A stretch of DNA of 40,676 nt, from positions 1 to 40,676 of the forward strand of contig JAICWQ010000007.1 of the NCBI GenBank assembly GCA_025934755.1. The letters run 5' to 3'. The notes beneath the pieces were generated by a model. That model saw nothing but the letters and a program-made list of their open reading frames with translations. It searched no databases and was not told where the DNA came from. Source of the stretch: Chthoniobacterales bacterium. GTDB lineage: Bacteria > Verrucomicrobiota > Verrucomicrobiia > Chthoniobacterales > UBA10450. Shown here in pieces: positions 19,662 to 29,410 of this stretch (positions are counted from its first letter, which is position 1; the number at the start of each line of letters is the position of its first letter). The translations under genes were made by a program, and so were the position numbers.

Positions 19662-20081
19662 ATGAAAGAAAACACATTAGCGAAAATATTGGCCGTGGCT
19701 TGCGGTTTAGTCGCCGTAACTGCGATGGCCCAAACTTCAACCACGGTCACAACCAAAGATGGCGCAGCGGGAACCGCGGTCACAGAGACCAGTACCACCA
19801 GCGCCTCCGGAACAATTACCACCTACACGCCGGAGAGCGACTCCCTGATGCTGCGCGCGGGAACAACCGGCGCTCCGGTTCGTTATTACTACAACAAGGA
19901 CACAACGGTGCTCGATCCCGAAGGTCATACCGTAACCTGGTCATCCGTCCGGCCTGACGTGCCCGCGACAGTTTATTATGTTCGCGACGGAGATCGGATG
20001 ATCGTGCGCAAGGTTGTGCTGAGCAAACCGACGGTCGTGGAAAAAGAGACCACCACAACGACAACGACAAAAAAGCCCTAA
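19662..20081 (+). CDS. Hypothetical secreted Thr-rich protein
   Basis: Signal-like N-terminus MKENTLAKILAVACGLVAVTAMAQ; Thr-rich tails. Confidence 0.65.
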   Translation: MKENTLAKILAVACGLVAVTAMAQTSTTVTTKDGAAGTAVTETSTTSASGTITTYTPESDSLMLRAGTTGAPVRYYYNKDTTVLDPEGHTVTWSSVRPDVPATVYYVRDGDRMIVRKVVLSKPTVVEKETTTTTTTKKP

Positions 20082-20138
20082 ACCGCAGCTATTGATCGAT
20101 TGATTGCGGCGCTTCGCGCCGAAGCTACAACAAATTCG

Positions 20139-20176
20139 AAAGCGCTCGCGGAGAAATTCGCGGGCGCTTTTTGTTT
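20139..20176 (+). terminator. Candidate rho-independent terminator
   Basis: AAAGCGCTCGCG-gagaaatt-CGCGGGCGCTTT followed by TTGTTTT. Confidence 0.6.
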
Positions 20177-20181
20177 TGCGA

Positions 20182-20224
20182 GATTGTTCAAACAATCATC
20201 ACGGGCGATTGGGGGCAATCGCCC
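20182..20224. repeat. Two REP-like hairpins next to the galE stop
   Basis: GATTGTT-CA-AACAATC (20182-20197) and GGGCGATT-GGGGGC-AATCGCCC (20203-20224). Confidence 0.75.
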
Positions 20225-20228
20225 CTGC

Positions 20229-21200
20229 CTAATCCCCGTAGCCGCGCGGAAATCTCTGATGCCATTTCCACGCGCTTTCGAGAATCGCGTCCAGTGACTC
20301 AAATTCCGGCGCCCAGCCCAGTTCGCGTTTTATTTTTTCCGAGGAAGCAATTAAACGCGGCGGATCTCCGGGCCGGCGAGGCTTCTCGATTACGGGGATT
20401 TTACGCCCGGTAACTTTCCGGCAGGAATCGATTACTTGTCGCACACTCGCCCCGCCGCCGGTCCCAAGATTGTAAAAATCACTTTTCGACGCGCCGAGCG
20501 CGAGCATATGAGCCCGGGCCAGATCGACGATGTGGATGTAATCGCGAATGCACGTCCCGTCCGGGGTGTCGTAATCGCTCCCGAAGATTTCCACGCTCGG
20601 TTTTTCGCCGAGAGCGACTTTGAGAACGTTGGGGATCAAATGAGTCTCGACCCGATGGTCCTCGCCAAACTTCGCCGACGCTCCAGCGGCGTTGAAATAG
20701 CGAAGGGAAACAAATGTCACTCCATGGATCTGATGGTACCAGCGGAGAATTTTCTCGAATATCAGCTTCGATTCGCCGTAGGGATTGATTGGGTGCTTCG
20801 GCGTTGTTTCGTCGATTGGAAGTTTTTCCGGCGGGCCAAAGATCGCGCAGGTAGATGAGAAAATTATTTTTTGGACGCCCGTTCGAACCATCGCATCCAG
20901 GAGATTAAGGCCGTTGCCCACGTTGTTTCGAAAATACTTCGACGGATTTTGCATCGACTCGCCAACCAGGGCATTGGCAGCAAAATGCATCACCGCATCC
21001 GGCTTCTGTATCGAAAGCGTCTTCTCGACTGATTGTCGGTCACCCAAATCGCCTTCGACGAATTGAGCACGCGGATCGATCGCCGCCCGATGTCCTTCGC
21101 TTAAGTTGTCGAAGATCGAAACGGTGTGCCCTTCATCCAGTAAAAGCTCGGCACAGACACTTCCGATGTAACCGGCGCCACCGACGACGAGAATCTTCAT
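20229..21200 (-). CDS. galE: UDP-glucose 4-epimerase
   Basis: KILVVGGAGYIGSVCAELLLDEGHTVSIFDNLSEGH, NPYGESKLIFEKILRWY, DTPDGTCIRDYIHIVDLA. Confidence 0.93.
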   Translation of the reverse strand: MKILVVGGAGYIGSVCAELLLDEGHTVSIFDNLSEGHRAAIDPRAQFVEGDLGDRQSVEKTLSIQKPDAVMHFAANALVGESMQNPSKYFRNNVGNGLNLLDAMVRTGVQKIIFSSTCAIFGPPEKLPIDETTPKHPINPYGESKLIFEKILRWYHQIHGVTFVSLRYFNAAGASAKFGEDHRVETHLIPNVLKVALGEKPSVEIFGSDYDTPDGTCIRDYIHIVDLARAHMLALGASKSDFYNLGTGGGASVRQVIDSCRKVTGRKIPVIEKPRRPGDPPRLIASSEKIKRELGWAPEFESLDAILESAWKWHQRFPRGYGD

Positions 21201-21231
21201 CGCGGGAAAACTCGGCGGCCTTCGCCGTTAA

Positions 21232-21864
21232 TCAATCCAAAGTCCGACTCGAAGAAATCTTCGGCTTCGATCGCTTTGCCGAGGATTGTGATCCACTGGA
21301 AGCGAGCTTCTTAGATTTCTTCAAAGCTTTCGTCACGTCTGCGACAGCCACGGGGCTTGACGGAGTTTTGTTTTGGAGGGCGAGAAGCATCTGCTGGACT
21401 TGCGGGAATTTGGCGCGTGGCGCGAGCACCTCGACGCTTTTCTGCTCTGAGCCCCATTGCAGCACGTCAATGTCCACACTGCGCACGCCCCATCGCTTCA
21501 TTTCCAGTTTGGTCGGTTTGTAGAGATCAATCGTGTTCGATCCGACCAGGGCCGTCCCATAGTCATCGATGATGAATTCTTCGCGGGTGCTACAGATTCG
21601 GAACCGCGTACCGAGCGGAAAACGCGACCAATCCGCCGCGGCGCTCATCACGTGACGGCCGGACAAATATTTGCCGAGCGCATTCTGAATTCCGCCTTTT
21701 TCCTTTCGAGTGTAGGCGGTGGTCCGGACATTAGGCATGCGACCGAGATGGGAATTCGCGGTTGCGACTGCGGCCAATGGTTTTTGCACCGCAGTCTGTT
21801 CGGCGCATCCGACAAGAAAACAAGTAGCTCCAAGAGCTATTGTAAGGTTAAGGCTTTTCAACAT
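21232..21864 (-). CDS. Putative lipoprotein with 3D (Asp-Asp-Asp) domain
   Basis: Lipobox-like CFLVGC; VRTTAYTRKEKGG...PLGTRFRI...FIIDDYGTALVGSNTIDLYKPTKLEMKRWGVRSVDIDVLQWG. Confidence 0.75.
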   Translation of the reverse strand: MLKSLNLTIALGATCFLVGCAEQTAVQKPLAAVATANSHLGRMPNVRTTAYTRKEKGGIQNALGKYLSGRHVMSAAADWSRFPLGTRFRICSTREEFIIDDYGTALVGSNTIDLYKPTKLEMKRWGVRSVDIDVLQWGSEQKSVEVLAPRAKFPQVQQMLLALQNKTPSSPVAVADVTKALKKSKKLASSGSQSSAKRSKPKISSSRTLD

Positions 21865-22017
21865 TTACAACACTGCGGCCTGAAATAGCACTGTAGGGCC
21901 CGGTAGCAAGAATAATCTTACGCGTTCGCAATTTTATCTTTTTGAGCCCCAGCGCTTTCTGCTGGGTAAAATCAGCAGGAACCGCGCTAAACGCGAAAGT
22001 TACTCACAGGTTGTTCA

Positions 22018-22467
22018 CTAAATCCGCGAGAATTCCGTGGTGCAATGGGGACAGCGCGTCGCTTTGATCGGAATCGACATGGTGCACGCCGGACACTCTT
22101 TCACCACGGGGTCGGCACCGGGCGATGGCTTCTTCATTTTGCTCATCGCCTTGATCACGAGAAAGATACAGAACGCAACGATCAGGAAATTAATTATCAG
22201 GGTGATAAAGTTTCCATAATTCCACGTAACGGCTCCGGCCTTCGCCGCGTCCGCCGGCGTATTGAACACTCCTGCGCCGGGCGCGTTTTTGAGAATCAAA
22301 AACTTGTTGGAGAAATCGAGACCGCCGGTCAGCAGCCCAATCGGCGGCATCAGGATGTCTTTGACTAACGAGTTCACGATTCCACCGAACGCTGCCCCAA
22401 TGATGACGCCGACGGCGAGATCGATCGCGTTACCTTTAATGGCGAACTCTTTGAATTCCTTCCACAT
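22018..22467 (-). CDS. mscL: Large-conductance mechanosensitive channel
   Basis: [47 protein letters not shown]-terminal [18 protein letters not shown] zinc-ribbon-like tail. Confidence 0.93.
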   Translation of the reverse strand: MWKEFKEFAIKGNAIDLAVGVIIGAAFGGIVNSLVKDILMPPIGLLTGGLDFSNKFLILKNAPGAGVFNTPADAAKAGAVTWNYGNFITLIINFLIVAFCIFLVIKAMSKMKKPSPGADPVVKECPACTMSIPIKATRCPHCTTEFSRI

Positions 22468-22480
22468 GCCGCCTGTTTAG

Positions 22481-25135
22481 TTAGGCGACGACGATGTTGA
22501 CAAGCTTTTTCGGAACGACGACGACCTTGATTACATTCTTTCCGGCAAGGAGTTCCGCGATTTTGGGGTTCGCCAGGGCCGCGGCTTTGATTTCATCTTC
22601 GGTCGCGGACATCGACATCATCATTCGATCTCGGAGTTTTCCGTTCACTTGAACGACGATCTGGACTTCGTCTTCGACGAGGAATTTCTCGTCGTAAGAT
22701 GGCCAGGGTTGTTGGCTAATATCTCCGGTCGAGCTCAATTTTTCCCACAACTCCGAGCTCAAATGCGGGGCGAATGGATTGAGCAAGGTCAAGAAGGTCC
22801 GTATCGCAGAAATCGGGACGGCATCAGTCGCGCGCTGAGGAATAAATGCGTTCACGAAAATCATCATCTGTGAAATCGCGGTGTTGAACGAAAGCGATTC
22901 GATGTCCTCCGTGACTTTTTTGATCGTGGCGTGAAGGACTTTGCTTTGCGCCTTCGTCAGTTCGGCATCTTTTAGTCCATTCGACAACTGCCAGTCACCT
23001 GCCTGGTTTTCGGTCATGATGAGGCGCCAGACGCGCGCCAAAAACCGCGCCACGCCTTCGACCCCGTGCATACTCCACGGTTTCATCTGCTCGAGCGGCC
23101 CCATGAACATTTCGTAACAGCGAAACGCGTCCGCGCCGTACTGGTCGATCACGTCGTCGGGGTTGACGATGTTCCCGCGGGACTTCGACATTTTCTGGCC
23201 GTCTTCGCCGAGGATGATTCCCTGATTCACCAGACGCTGGAACGGCTCGGATTTCGACAGATATCCAAGATCGAAAAGCACCTTGTGCCAGAAACGCGCA
23301 TAAAGCAGGTGCAAGACGGCGTGCTCCGTCCCGCCTACGTACAAATCGACTCCGCCTGGAGTCGATTTGAGTGACGACCGAGTCCGAGCCGGACTGGCAT
23401 TCGAGACGGGTGACGCGCTTCCCATCCAATATTTTTCAGCGTCCTCGCCGACGAAACGTTTGTCGTTTTTCGGATCGCAAAAACGCAGATAGTACCAACA
23501 TGAACCCGCCCATTGGGGCATGACGTTCAGCTCGCGCGTTGCTTTGTCCGAGTAACGAATCCAATCCTTCGCCTTAGCAAGCGGCGGCTCACCGGTGCCG
23601 GTCGGTTTGTAGTCCTCCAACGGCGGCGGGATTACCGGGAGTTCTTTTTCCCCTAACGAACGATGTTTTAGATGCCCTCCCGGATCGCACTGCTCCCACA
23701 CGATCGGAAACGGTTCGCCCCAGTAACGCTGGCGTGAGAAAAGCCAGTCGCGGAGTTTGTAGTTAATTGCGCGTTTACCGAGCCCGCGTTTTTCCAGCCA
23801 CTCCGTTATTTTTCGAATCGCATCGCGAGATGGTAGTCCGTCAATAATCGGCGAATTGACGGCAATGCCGTCGCCGACAAAGGCTGTGGCATTGGCATCC
23901 TGCCAATGAGACGCCGGCTGGAAGCCGATGTCACTTTCTCCAGGCGGCTGAACTACCTGCCGGATCGGCAGATCAAACTTGCGCGCGAATTCGAGATCGC
24001 GCTCATCGTGCGCCGGCACAGCCTGAATCGCGCCGGTCCCGTAACCAAGCAGGACGTAATCGGCGATCCAGATCGGAATCTTTTCTTCGTTGGCTGGATT
24101 TATCGCGAAGGCGCCGGTGAAGACACCGGTTTTTTCTTTCGAGAGCTCGGTGCGCTCGAGATCGCTTTTGCGCGCAGTCCGTTCCCGATATTCGCGAACC
24201 GAGGGCCACTCCTCTTCGGTGACGATTTGATCGACCAACGAATGTTCCGGCGCGAGCACCATGTAGGTCGCCCCGTAGAGGGTATCGGGCCGGGTCGTGA
24301 ACACACGGATGCGCGTTTCGTGGTTATCAATTTTAAAATCGATCTCCGCGCCTTCGCTGCGGCCGATCCAGTTTTGTTGAAGCAACTTGATGCCTTCCGG
24401 CCAATCGAGACCTTCGAGTTCGTCAATCAGTCGCTCGGCGTACGCAGTAATGCGCAACATCCATTGTCGCATCGGCCGCCGGACAACTGGAAAACCGCCG
24501 ACCTCACTTTTGCCATCCACCACTTCTTCGTTCGCCAGAACGGTTCCAAGTTCCGGGCACCAGTTCACCGGCACATCGGCGACGTAAGCGAGCCGGACAA
24601 AATCGGGATCATCCCCTCGGTAGGTCGAGATCGGCTCCGCCTTGTTTGTCTCCGGATTGAACCAGGAGTTGTAGATCTTGAGAAAAATCCATTGGGTCCA
24701 CTTGTAGTAACCGGGATCGGTGGTGTTGATCTCGCGTTGCCAGTCGTAGGAAAAACCAATCCGCTTTAACTGCGATTTGAATTTGGCAACGTTTTCGCGG
24801 GTGGTGATCGCCGGATGCTGGCCACTTTTGATGGCGTATTGCTCGGCCGGGAGACCGAAGGCGTCCCATCCCATCGGATGCAAGACGTTGAAACCGCGCA
24901 TTCGCTTGTAGCGAGCGATAATATCGGTGGCGGTGTAACCTTCAGGATGTCCGACGTGCAGACCCGCCCCGCTCGGATACGGGAACATGTCGAGGACGTA
25001 GAATTTGGATTTCTTGGGATTAAAACCGTTCTCGCCCGGGTTCGGCGCGTGAAAGCTCTGGCGATCCTCCCAGATTTTCTGCCATTTCGGCTCGATCTGG
25101 TCGAACGGATAAGGTTTGCGGCGCTCGCTGCTCAT
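22481..25135 (-). CDS. leuS: Leucine--tRNA ligase
   Basis: [20 protein letters not shown] (HIGH), [11 protein letters not shown] (KMSKS), [25 protein letters not shown]; start at [19 protein letters not shown]. Confidence 0.95.
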   Translation of the reverse strand: MSSERRKPYPFDQIEPKWQKIWEDRQSFHAPNPGENGFNPKKSKFYVLDMFPYPSGAGLHVGHPEGYTATDIIARYKRMRGFNVLHPMGWDAFGLPAEQYAIKSGQHPAITTRENVAKFKSQLKRIGFSYDWQREINTTDPGYYKWTQWIFLKIYNSWFNPETNKAEPISTYRGDDPDFVRLAYVADVPVNWCPELGTVLANEEVVDGKSEVGGFPVVRRPMRQWMLRITAYAERLIDELEGLDWPEGIKLLQQNWIGRSEGAEIDFKIDNHETRIRVFTTRPDTLYGATYMVLAPEHSLVDQIVTEEEWPSVREYRERTARKSDLERTELSKEKTGVFTGAFAINPANEEKIPIWIADYVLLGYGTGAIQAVPAHDERDLEFARKFDLPIRQVVQPPGESDIGFQPASHWQDANATAFVGDGIAVNSPIIDGLPSRDAIRKITEWLEKRGLGKRAINYKLRDWLFSRQRYWGEPFPIVWEQCDPGGHLKHRSLGEKELPVIPPPLEDYKPTGTGEPPLAKAKDWIRYSDKATRELNVMPQWAGSCWYYLRFCDPKNDKRFVGEDAEKYWMGSASPVSNASPARTRSSLKSTPGGVDLYVGGTEHAVLHLLYARFWHKVLFDLGYLSKSEPFQRLVNQGIILGEDGQKMSKSRGNIVNPDDVIDQYGADAFRCYEMFMGPLEQMKPWSMHGVEGVARFLARVWRLIMTENQAGDWQLSNGLKDAELTKAQSKVLHATIKKVTEDIESLSFNTAISQMMIFVNAFIPQRATDAVPISAIRTFLTLLNPFAPHLSSELWEKLSSTGDISQQPWPSYDEKFLVEDEVQIVVQVNGKLRDRMMMSMSATEDEIKAAALANPKIAELLAGKNVIKVVVVPKKLVNIVVA
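23343..23395. repeat. Palindromic insertion within leuS
   Basis: AAATCGACTCC-GCCT-GGAGTCGATTT (23343-23368, perfect 11-bp stem) and AGTCCG-AGC-CGGACT (23381-23395). Confidence 0.75.
23886..23934. repeat. REP-like double-hairpin element inside leuS
   Basis: GTGGCATTGGCATCCTGCCAATGAGACGCCGGCTGGAAGCCGATGTCAC; homologous to 14168-14223. Confidence 0.85.
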
Positions 25136-25147
25136 CGGATTATCAAT

Positions 25148-25171
25148 CAGGAAAGCAGGAAAACAGGAAAA
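25148..25171 (+). repeat. Octamer array CAGGAAAG CAGGAAAA CAGGAAAA abutting the rdgB ATG
   Basis: Read directly; the last A is the A of the start codon; contains repeated AGGA (SD-like). Confidence 0.7.
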
Positions 25172-25755
25172 TGGAATTGGTTCTTGCAACCGGCAATCCG
25201 CACAAAACGCGGGAGTTTCGACAACTCCTCGGAGATGATTGCGAGCTGCTCGATTTAAGCAGCTTCGCCAACATCGAGATGCCGGATGAAACCGGAGTTA
25301 CCTACGAAGACAACGCAATTCTGAAAGCGAACAACATTTCGAGGCGAGTCGACAAAGCCATCATTGCGGATGATTCCGGGCTCGAAGTGGACGGGCTTGA
25401 TGGCGCTCCCGGAATCTATTCCGCCCGTTATGCCGGAGAGAAATCGACGGATATGGCCAAGGTCGACAAGTTGCTGCGAGAACTAAAACCCGGAATGAAC
25501 CGGTCGGCGCGTTTTCGATGCGTGATCGCCCTGGCGCGGGCGGGAAACGTATTGGGTACCTTTGAAGGAATCGTCGAAGGAACAATCGTCGATTGTCCCC
25601 GCGGCAGTTTCGGATTTGGTTACGATCCGGTCTTTCAGCCAGCCGGTTACCAACAGACGTTTGCCGAAATGACCGCTGAACTAAAGAACCGGATCAGTCA
25701 CCGCGCGAAAGCGGTCGCCGCATTGCGCGAGTTCCTTTCCGAAATCGGAAATTAA
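25171..25755 (+). CDS. rdgB: dITP/XTP pyrophosphatase (RdgB/HAM1)
   Basis: [55 protein letters not shown]. Confidence 0.94.
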   Translation: MELVLATGNPHKTREFRQLLGDDCELLDLSSFANIEMPDETGVTYEDNAILKANNISRRVDKAIIADDSGLEVDGLDGAPGIYSARYAGEKSTDMAKVDKLLRELKPGMNRSARFRCVIALARAGNVLGTFEGIVEGTIVDCPRGSFGFGYDPVFQPAGYQQTFAEMTAELKNRISHRAKAVAALREFLSEIGN

Positions 25756-26222
25756 TGGGGAGGTCCGGGCGGTGGTGGAGCTCCCGGAGGCGCGCCAGGT
25801 CCAGGGCCGCCGGGGGTGGCAGCCCGGATCTGATAACCGACTTTCTGAATTCCGGCCCGCCGTACTTCGTCCAGCACAGTGATCACATCGCCGTGAAGCG
25901 CCATACCCTCAGCGCTAATTGAAACCTTAATATTTGGATTGGCGGCGTGAAGCTGGAACAACATCGGCATCACCTGATCCTGGGAAACCACTCGTCCATC
26001 GAAGCTGACGACGTCGCCTGCCCCGACTCGGACCGAAACGAAGTCCTTCGGCGGGTTCGGCGGCGGCACGGTGGCCGACGGCAAGGCAACTTTGATTCCT
26101 TTCATGTGAGTCTGGCTCAAGCTCACCATCATGAAACTGGCCAGTAGAAAGAACATAATGTCGATCAACGGAATGATTTCGATCCGGGCGTGTTTCTTGG
26201 GAATCGGCGAAGTGACTTGCAT
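25752..26222 (-). CDS. ExbD/TolR family protein (first of two in this locus), Pro/Gly-rich C-terminus
   Basis: ARIEIIPLIDIMFFLLASFMMVSLSQTHMKGIKVALP; tail [19 protein letters not shown]; stop overlaps rdgB stop. Confidence 0.9.
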   Translation of the reverse strand: MQVTSPIPKKHARIEIIPLIDIMFFLLASFMMVSLSQTHMKGIKVALPSATVPPPNPPKDFVSVRVGAGDVVSFDGRVVSQDQVMPMLFQLHAANPNIKVSISAEGMALHGDVITVLDEVRRAGIQKVGYQIRAATPGGPGPGAPPGAPPPPGPPH

Positions 26223-26224
26223 AA

Positions 26225-26836
26225 CTAATACGAAGCTCCTGTCATCGTGTAAGTGATGGGCACTTTTACCTTTGGCGCGCACTTTCCGGGGGCAAAGCGC
26301 CAACGCCGGAATGCGCTCATGGTTGACTGATCCAAAATCGGGCTCCCGATGGACTGCGCCATCGACACATCGGTAACATTGCCGCTAGCGGTGTCGACAC
26401 TTAAGAGCGCGACCCCGCTTCCAGTCTGGTGGCGGCTACGTGCTTCGTAGGGGTACTCCGGCTTCGGTGCAAAAATCGCGACCGCTTTGGCGCCGGTAAT
26501 GGACATTGTTCCGGTGACGCCTTGTGGCGCTTTGACCGGCCCAGTTGGCCGGTTGGTTTTTGGTGGTGGCGGTTTTTCTTCGTGGAATTCCGGAGCCACG
26601 TCCGGAATCGGGGGCGGCTCCTGAATTGGAATATCTTCCGGCGGCGGAGTCGGTTGATCTTCGGGCTGCAACGTCGCCTCGACGGTCGCGGTTGGAATTT
26701 GCGACAAATCGACGGCCGGCGGCTCGTGTTTAATTCCTGCGATCACAACCGAGGCCGCCTCTATCAGCACGGCGCCTCCAAGAGCGGCCCAAAATTGCCA
26801 TCTCGGTGGCGGCTTATAGAGAAGCGGTTTAGCCAT
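26225..26836 (-). CDS. TonB family protein
   Basis: N-terminal TM, PPP/E-rich linker, C-terminal PEYPYEARSRHQTGSGVALLSVDTASGNVTDVSMAQSIGSPILDQSTMSAFRRWRFAPG. Confidence 0.88.
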   Translation of the reverse strand: MAKPLLYKPPPRWQFWAALGGAVLIEAASVVIAGIKHEPPAVDLSQIPTATVEATLQPEDQPTPPPEDIPIQEPPPIPDVAPEFHEEKPPPPKTNRPTGPVKAPQGVTGTMSITGAKAVAIFAPKPEYPYEARSRHQTGSGVALLSVDTASGNVTDVSMAQSIGSPILDQSTMSAFRRWRFAPGKCAPKVKVPITYTMTGASY

Positions 26837-26839
26837 AGG

Positions 26840-27286
26840 TTATGGTCCTGTTGATGGGCCAGGCATGCCTTTAAGCGCCTCACTCTTGATCTCGAATGCG
26901 ACCTTGTAAAAACCGACCGACCGCAATGTGTCAAGTACTCGGATAATGTTGAAGTGCACGGTGTCGGCATCGCCGCGGATAAAGACTTTGGCTTCCGGAT
27001 TTTCGTCGTGCACTTTTTTCAATCTGGCGGCCAAATCTTCGTAACTTCGCATCTCGTCCTTATCGAAATAAGGATGGCCATCGCGGTCCACCGAAACGCT
27101 GATGTACTCATTCTTGGCCTGGGTTTCGCCAGTCTGCCCCGTGGGCAGATTCACCTTCATTCCCTTCATGTGCACCTGGCTCAAACTCACCATCATGAAG
27201 CTCGCCAGCAAAAAGAACATGATGTCGATCAACGGAATGATCTCGATCCGTGCTTTGTGATGCGGGATTGGTGAGCTTACGCGCAT
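26840..27286 (-). CDS. ExbD/TolR family protein (second)
   Basis: KARIEIIPLIDIMFFLLASFMMVSLSQVHMKGMKVNLPTGQ. Confidence 0.9.
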   Translation of the reverse strand: MRVSSPIPHHKARIEIIPLIDIMFFLLASFMMVSLSQVHMKGMKVNLPTGQTGETQAKNEYISVSVDRDGHPYFDKDEMRSYEDLAARLKKVHDENPEAKVFIRGDADTVHFNIIRVLDTLRSVGFYKVAFEIKSEALKGMPGPSTGP

Positions 27287-27292
27287 AAGGTT

Positions 27293-28342
27293 CTAAATGG
27301 ATGACCCTTTGGTCGAACTCTGGGCCGATGATCCGTGAGGGATCGCAACTTCTTCGCGCTGTCCTTTGCTTTGCGCTTCCAACATAACTTCGAGGTTCGT
27401 GGCCGCGGTTTGCAGCTCGAACTCTAAGTTAGACACGCGCGAAGTGAAAAAGTTAAACGGAATCAGCGAGAAAATCGCGATGCCCAGACCGCAGGCCGTA
27501 GCGATGAGCGCTTCGGCGATACCACCGGTAACCGCAACCACCGCGATTTCTTCGGTACCAAGAGCGCCGAACGCCTTGATCAGTCCGGTGACCGTTCCTA
27601 ACAACCCGAGCAACGGCGCGAGGGTCACCAGGGTGTCCATCACCACCAGAAACCGGCCGGCGCGTTTGATTTCAATACCGGCGGCCACTTGCAACGCGCC
27701 CTGCAACGACGCGTGTTGATGGTTTAGACCGTTCCACATCATGCGCAGAACCGGATCCCGTGAATCGCGTGACAGTCGGGACGCTTCCGCCACGTCGCCA
27801 ACTTCGATCGCGGTAAAAACTTTCTCGATCCGTTTGGGATCGCGACGGAACCAGCGGCCGGTCCACCAGAAAACTCGCTCGATCACGACCGTGAGGGCGA
27901 CGATGGAGACGATGAGGATCGGCCACATCACCGGGCCGCCTTGATTAAACTTGTCGATGAAATAGTTGCCGGTGACCTTCGTCTCGTATAAGTGCGCAGC
28001 GGGCGCGGGGGAGGCGCTGGGCCCCGGACTTAGGGTGGCAGTAACGCTCGTCCCGGGAGCAGCAACTCCGGGTGCGCCGGGTGCAGCCGGCGACATTCCT
28101 GGCGCACCGGGCGGCATTCCGGCTGGCGGGGGCTGACCGGGTACACCGGGAGGTTGTTGAGCTGGAACGCCTGGCGGTTGAGCGGGAGCACCGGGCGCTT
28201 GTGCGCCTGCGGGATTAGCCGGGGCGCCCGCGGAAGGAGGCGGCGCATTTGGCGGCGGCGGTTGTTGCCCAGGCCGCTGCGGCGGCTGAGCAAATGCAGT
28301 CAGCGCGATCAAGCTGAGACTCAAACTTAGGAATGTTTTCAT
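27293..28342 (-). CDS. MotA/TolQ/ExbB proton channel with signal peptide and Pro/Gly/Ala-rich N-terminal extension
   Basis: MKTFLSLSLSLIALTAFAQPPQRPGQQPPPP... then GPVMWPILIVSIVALTVVIERVFWWTGRWF...LVTLAPLLGLLGTVTGLIKAFGALG. Confidence 0.88.
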   Translation of the reverse strand: MKTFLSLSLSLIALTAFAQPPQRPGQQPPPPNAPPPSAGAPANPAGAQAPGAPAQPPGVPAQQPPGVPGQPPPAGMPPGAPGMSPAAPGAPGVAAPGTSVTATLSPGPSASPAPAAHLYETKVTGNYFIDKFNQGGPVMWPILIVSIVALTVVIERVFWWTGRWFRRDPKRIEKVFTAIEVGDVAEASRLSRDSRDPVLRMMWNGLNHQHASLQGALQVAAGIEIKRAGRFLVVMDTLVTLAPLLGLLGTVTGLIKAFGALGTEEIAVVAVTGGIAEALIATACGLGIAIFSLIPFNFFTSRVSNLEFELQTAATNLEVMLEAQSKGQREEVAIPHGSSAQSSTKGSSI

Positions 28343-28536
28343 AATTTCGGCGGAGTTAAATTTACTGCTCGGTACATCCGGTTTATCCCAAAAGGTTTGG
28401 ACGCGAGTCGAGCAAAACTTTTCACTTTTCTTTAGTGGACGCTCCGCAGGCTAGCGCCGCTTAATATTTCGCATCAGCCACGCTCGCAGGATGTAACGCA
28501 GGCATCGAAACCTTGAGGCGACTGAAGAAAAAACTA

Positions 28537-29298
28537 TCAGCGCGCGGCTGCCCGGTTGCGTAAAACCGGCCAATTAGCGATCCGGGCCTCCAGCTGATCC
28601 CCTGCCCGAATGGGTCCGACGCCGGATGGAGTTCCGGTGAGGATGACATCGCCTGGCAACAAAGTCAGCGACTGACTCGCGAACGAAACAACTTCCGCCG
28701 GCGGATAAATCATCTGGCTGGTGCGCGCGCTCTGCCGCATTTCGCCGTTCTGCCGCAGCTCGATTGATACGTCGCGAACGTCGACGTCCGCATAAACGAA
28801 CGGACCGACCGGCGTGTAAGTATCGAATGACTTACACCGTCCAAATTGCTTCTCCGATTTCTGCAAGTCGCGGTCGCTGATATCCAGACCGATGGTGTAG
28901 CCGAAGATGAAATCGTTCGCTTGTTCGACGGAGACATTTTTAGCCACGCGCCCGATCACGATCCCCAGCTCGGTTTCATAATCAGTTTGATGTTCCGGAA
29001 ACGCGATTTCAATCACGCCTTCACTCGGCAACAGCGACGAAGGTGCTTTGAACCAGATCAACGGTGTGCCTAATGGGGTGCGCTTCATTTCCGCGATGTG
29101 GTCGGCATAGTTCAATCCCACAGCGAGCAACTTTGATGGCGCGACGGGAAGATCGACGACCAAGTCTGTTAACTTCCGCACTTCGCCGGTTGATTCGACG
29201 CTGGTCCAATACGGGGTGGCCAAGATGTGGACCTCGCTGCCCCGGACTTCGCCGTAGAAATTTTTGTCGCCTGATTTGAAGCCGCCAAATGTTCTCAT
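28537..29298 (-). CDS. Fumarylacetoacetate hydrolase family protein
   Basis: LLAVGLNYADHIAEM, WFKAPSSLLPSEGVIE, DYETELGIVIGR, GDVILTGTPSGVGPI. Confidence 0.9.
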   Translation of the reverse strand: MRTFGGFKSGDKNFYGEVRGSEVHILATPYWTSVESTGEVRKLTDLVVDLPVAPSKLLAVGLNYADHIAEMKRTPLGTPLIWFKAPSSLLPSEGVIEIAFPEHQTDYETELGIVIGRVAKNVSVEQANDFIFGYTIGLDISDRDLQKSEKQFGRCKSFDTYTPVGPFVYADVDVRDVSIELRQNGEMRQSARTSQMIYPPAEVVSFASQSLTLLPGDVILTGTPSGVGPIRAGDQLEARIANWPVLRNRAAAR

Positions 29299-29410
29299 CG
29301 CATGTCCCGAACGAATGTGAGGAATCTCACAATCGAAGCGAAGACTACACAGGTTATATCGTGAGTTCTATCACCCTGTGCGAGATTCTCGCTTCGCTCG
29401 GACGACCTGG

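Noticed and set aside
21948-21966. CCCAGC-GCTTTCT-GCTGGG hairpin as a terminator for mscL
   Set aside because: No T-tract on the relevant strand; left uncalled.
23906-24769. Long + strand ORF (287 aa)
   Set aside because: Antisense to well-recognised leuS; composition is typical of a shadow ORF in GC-rich sequence.
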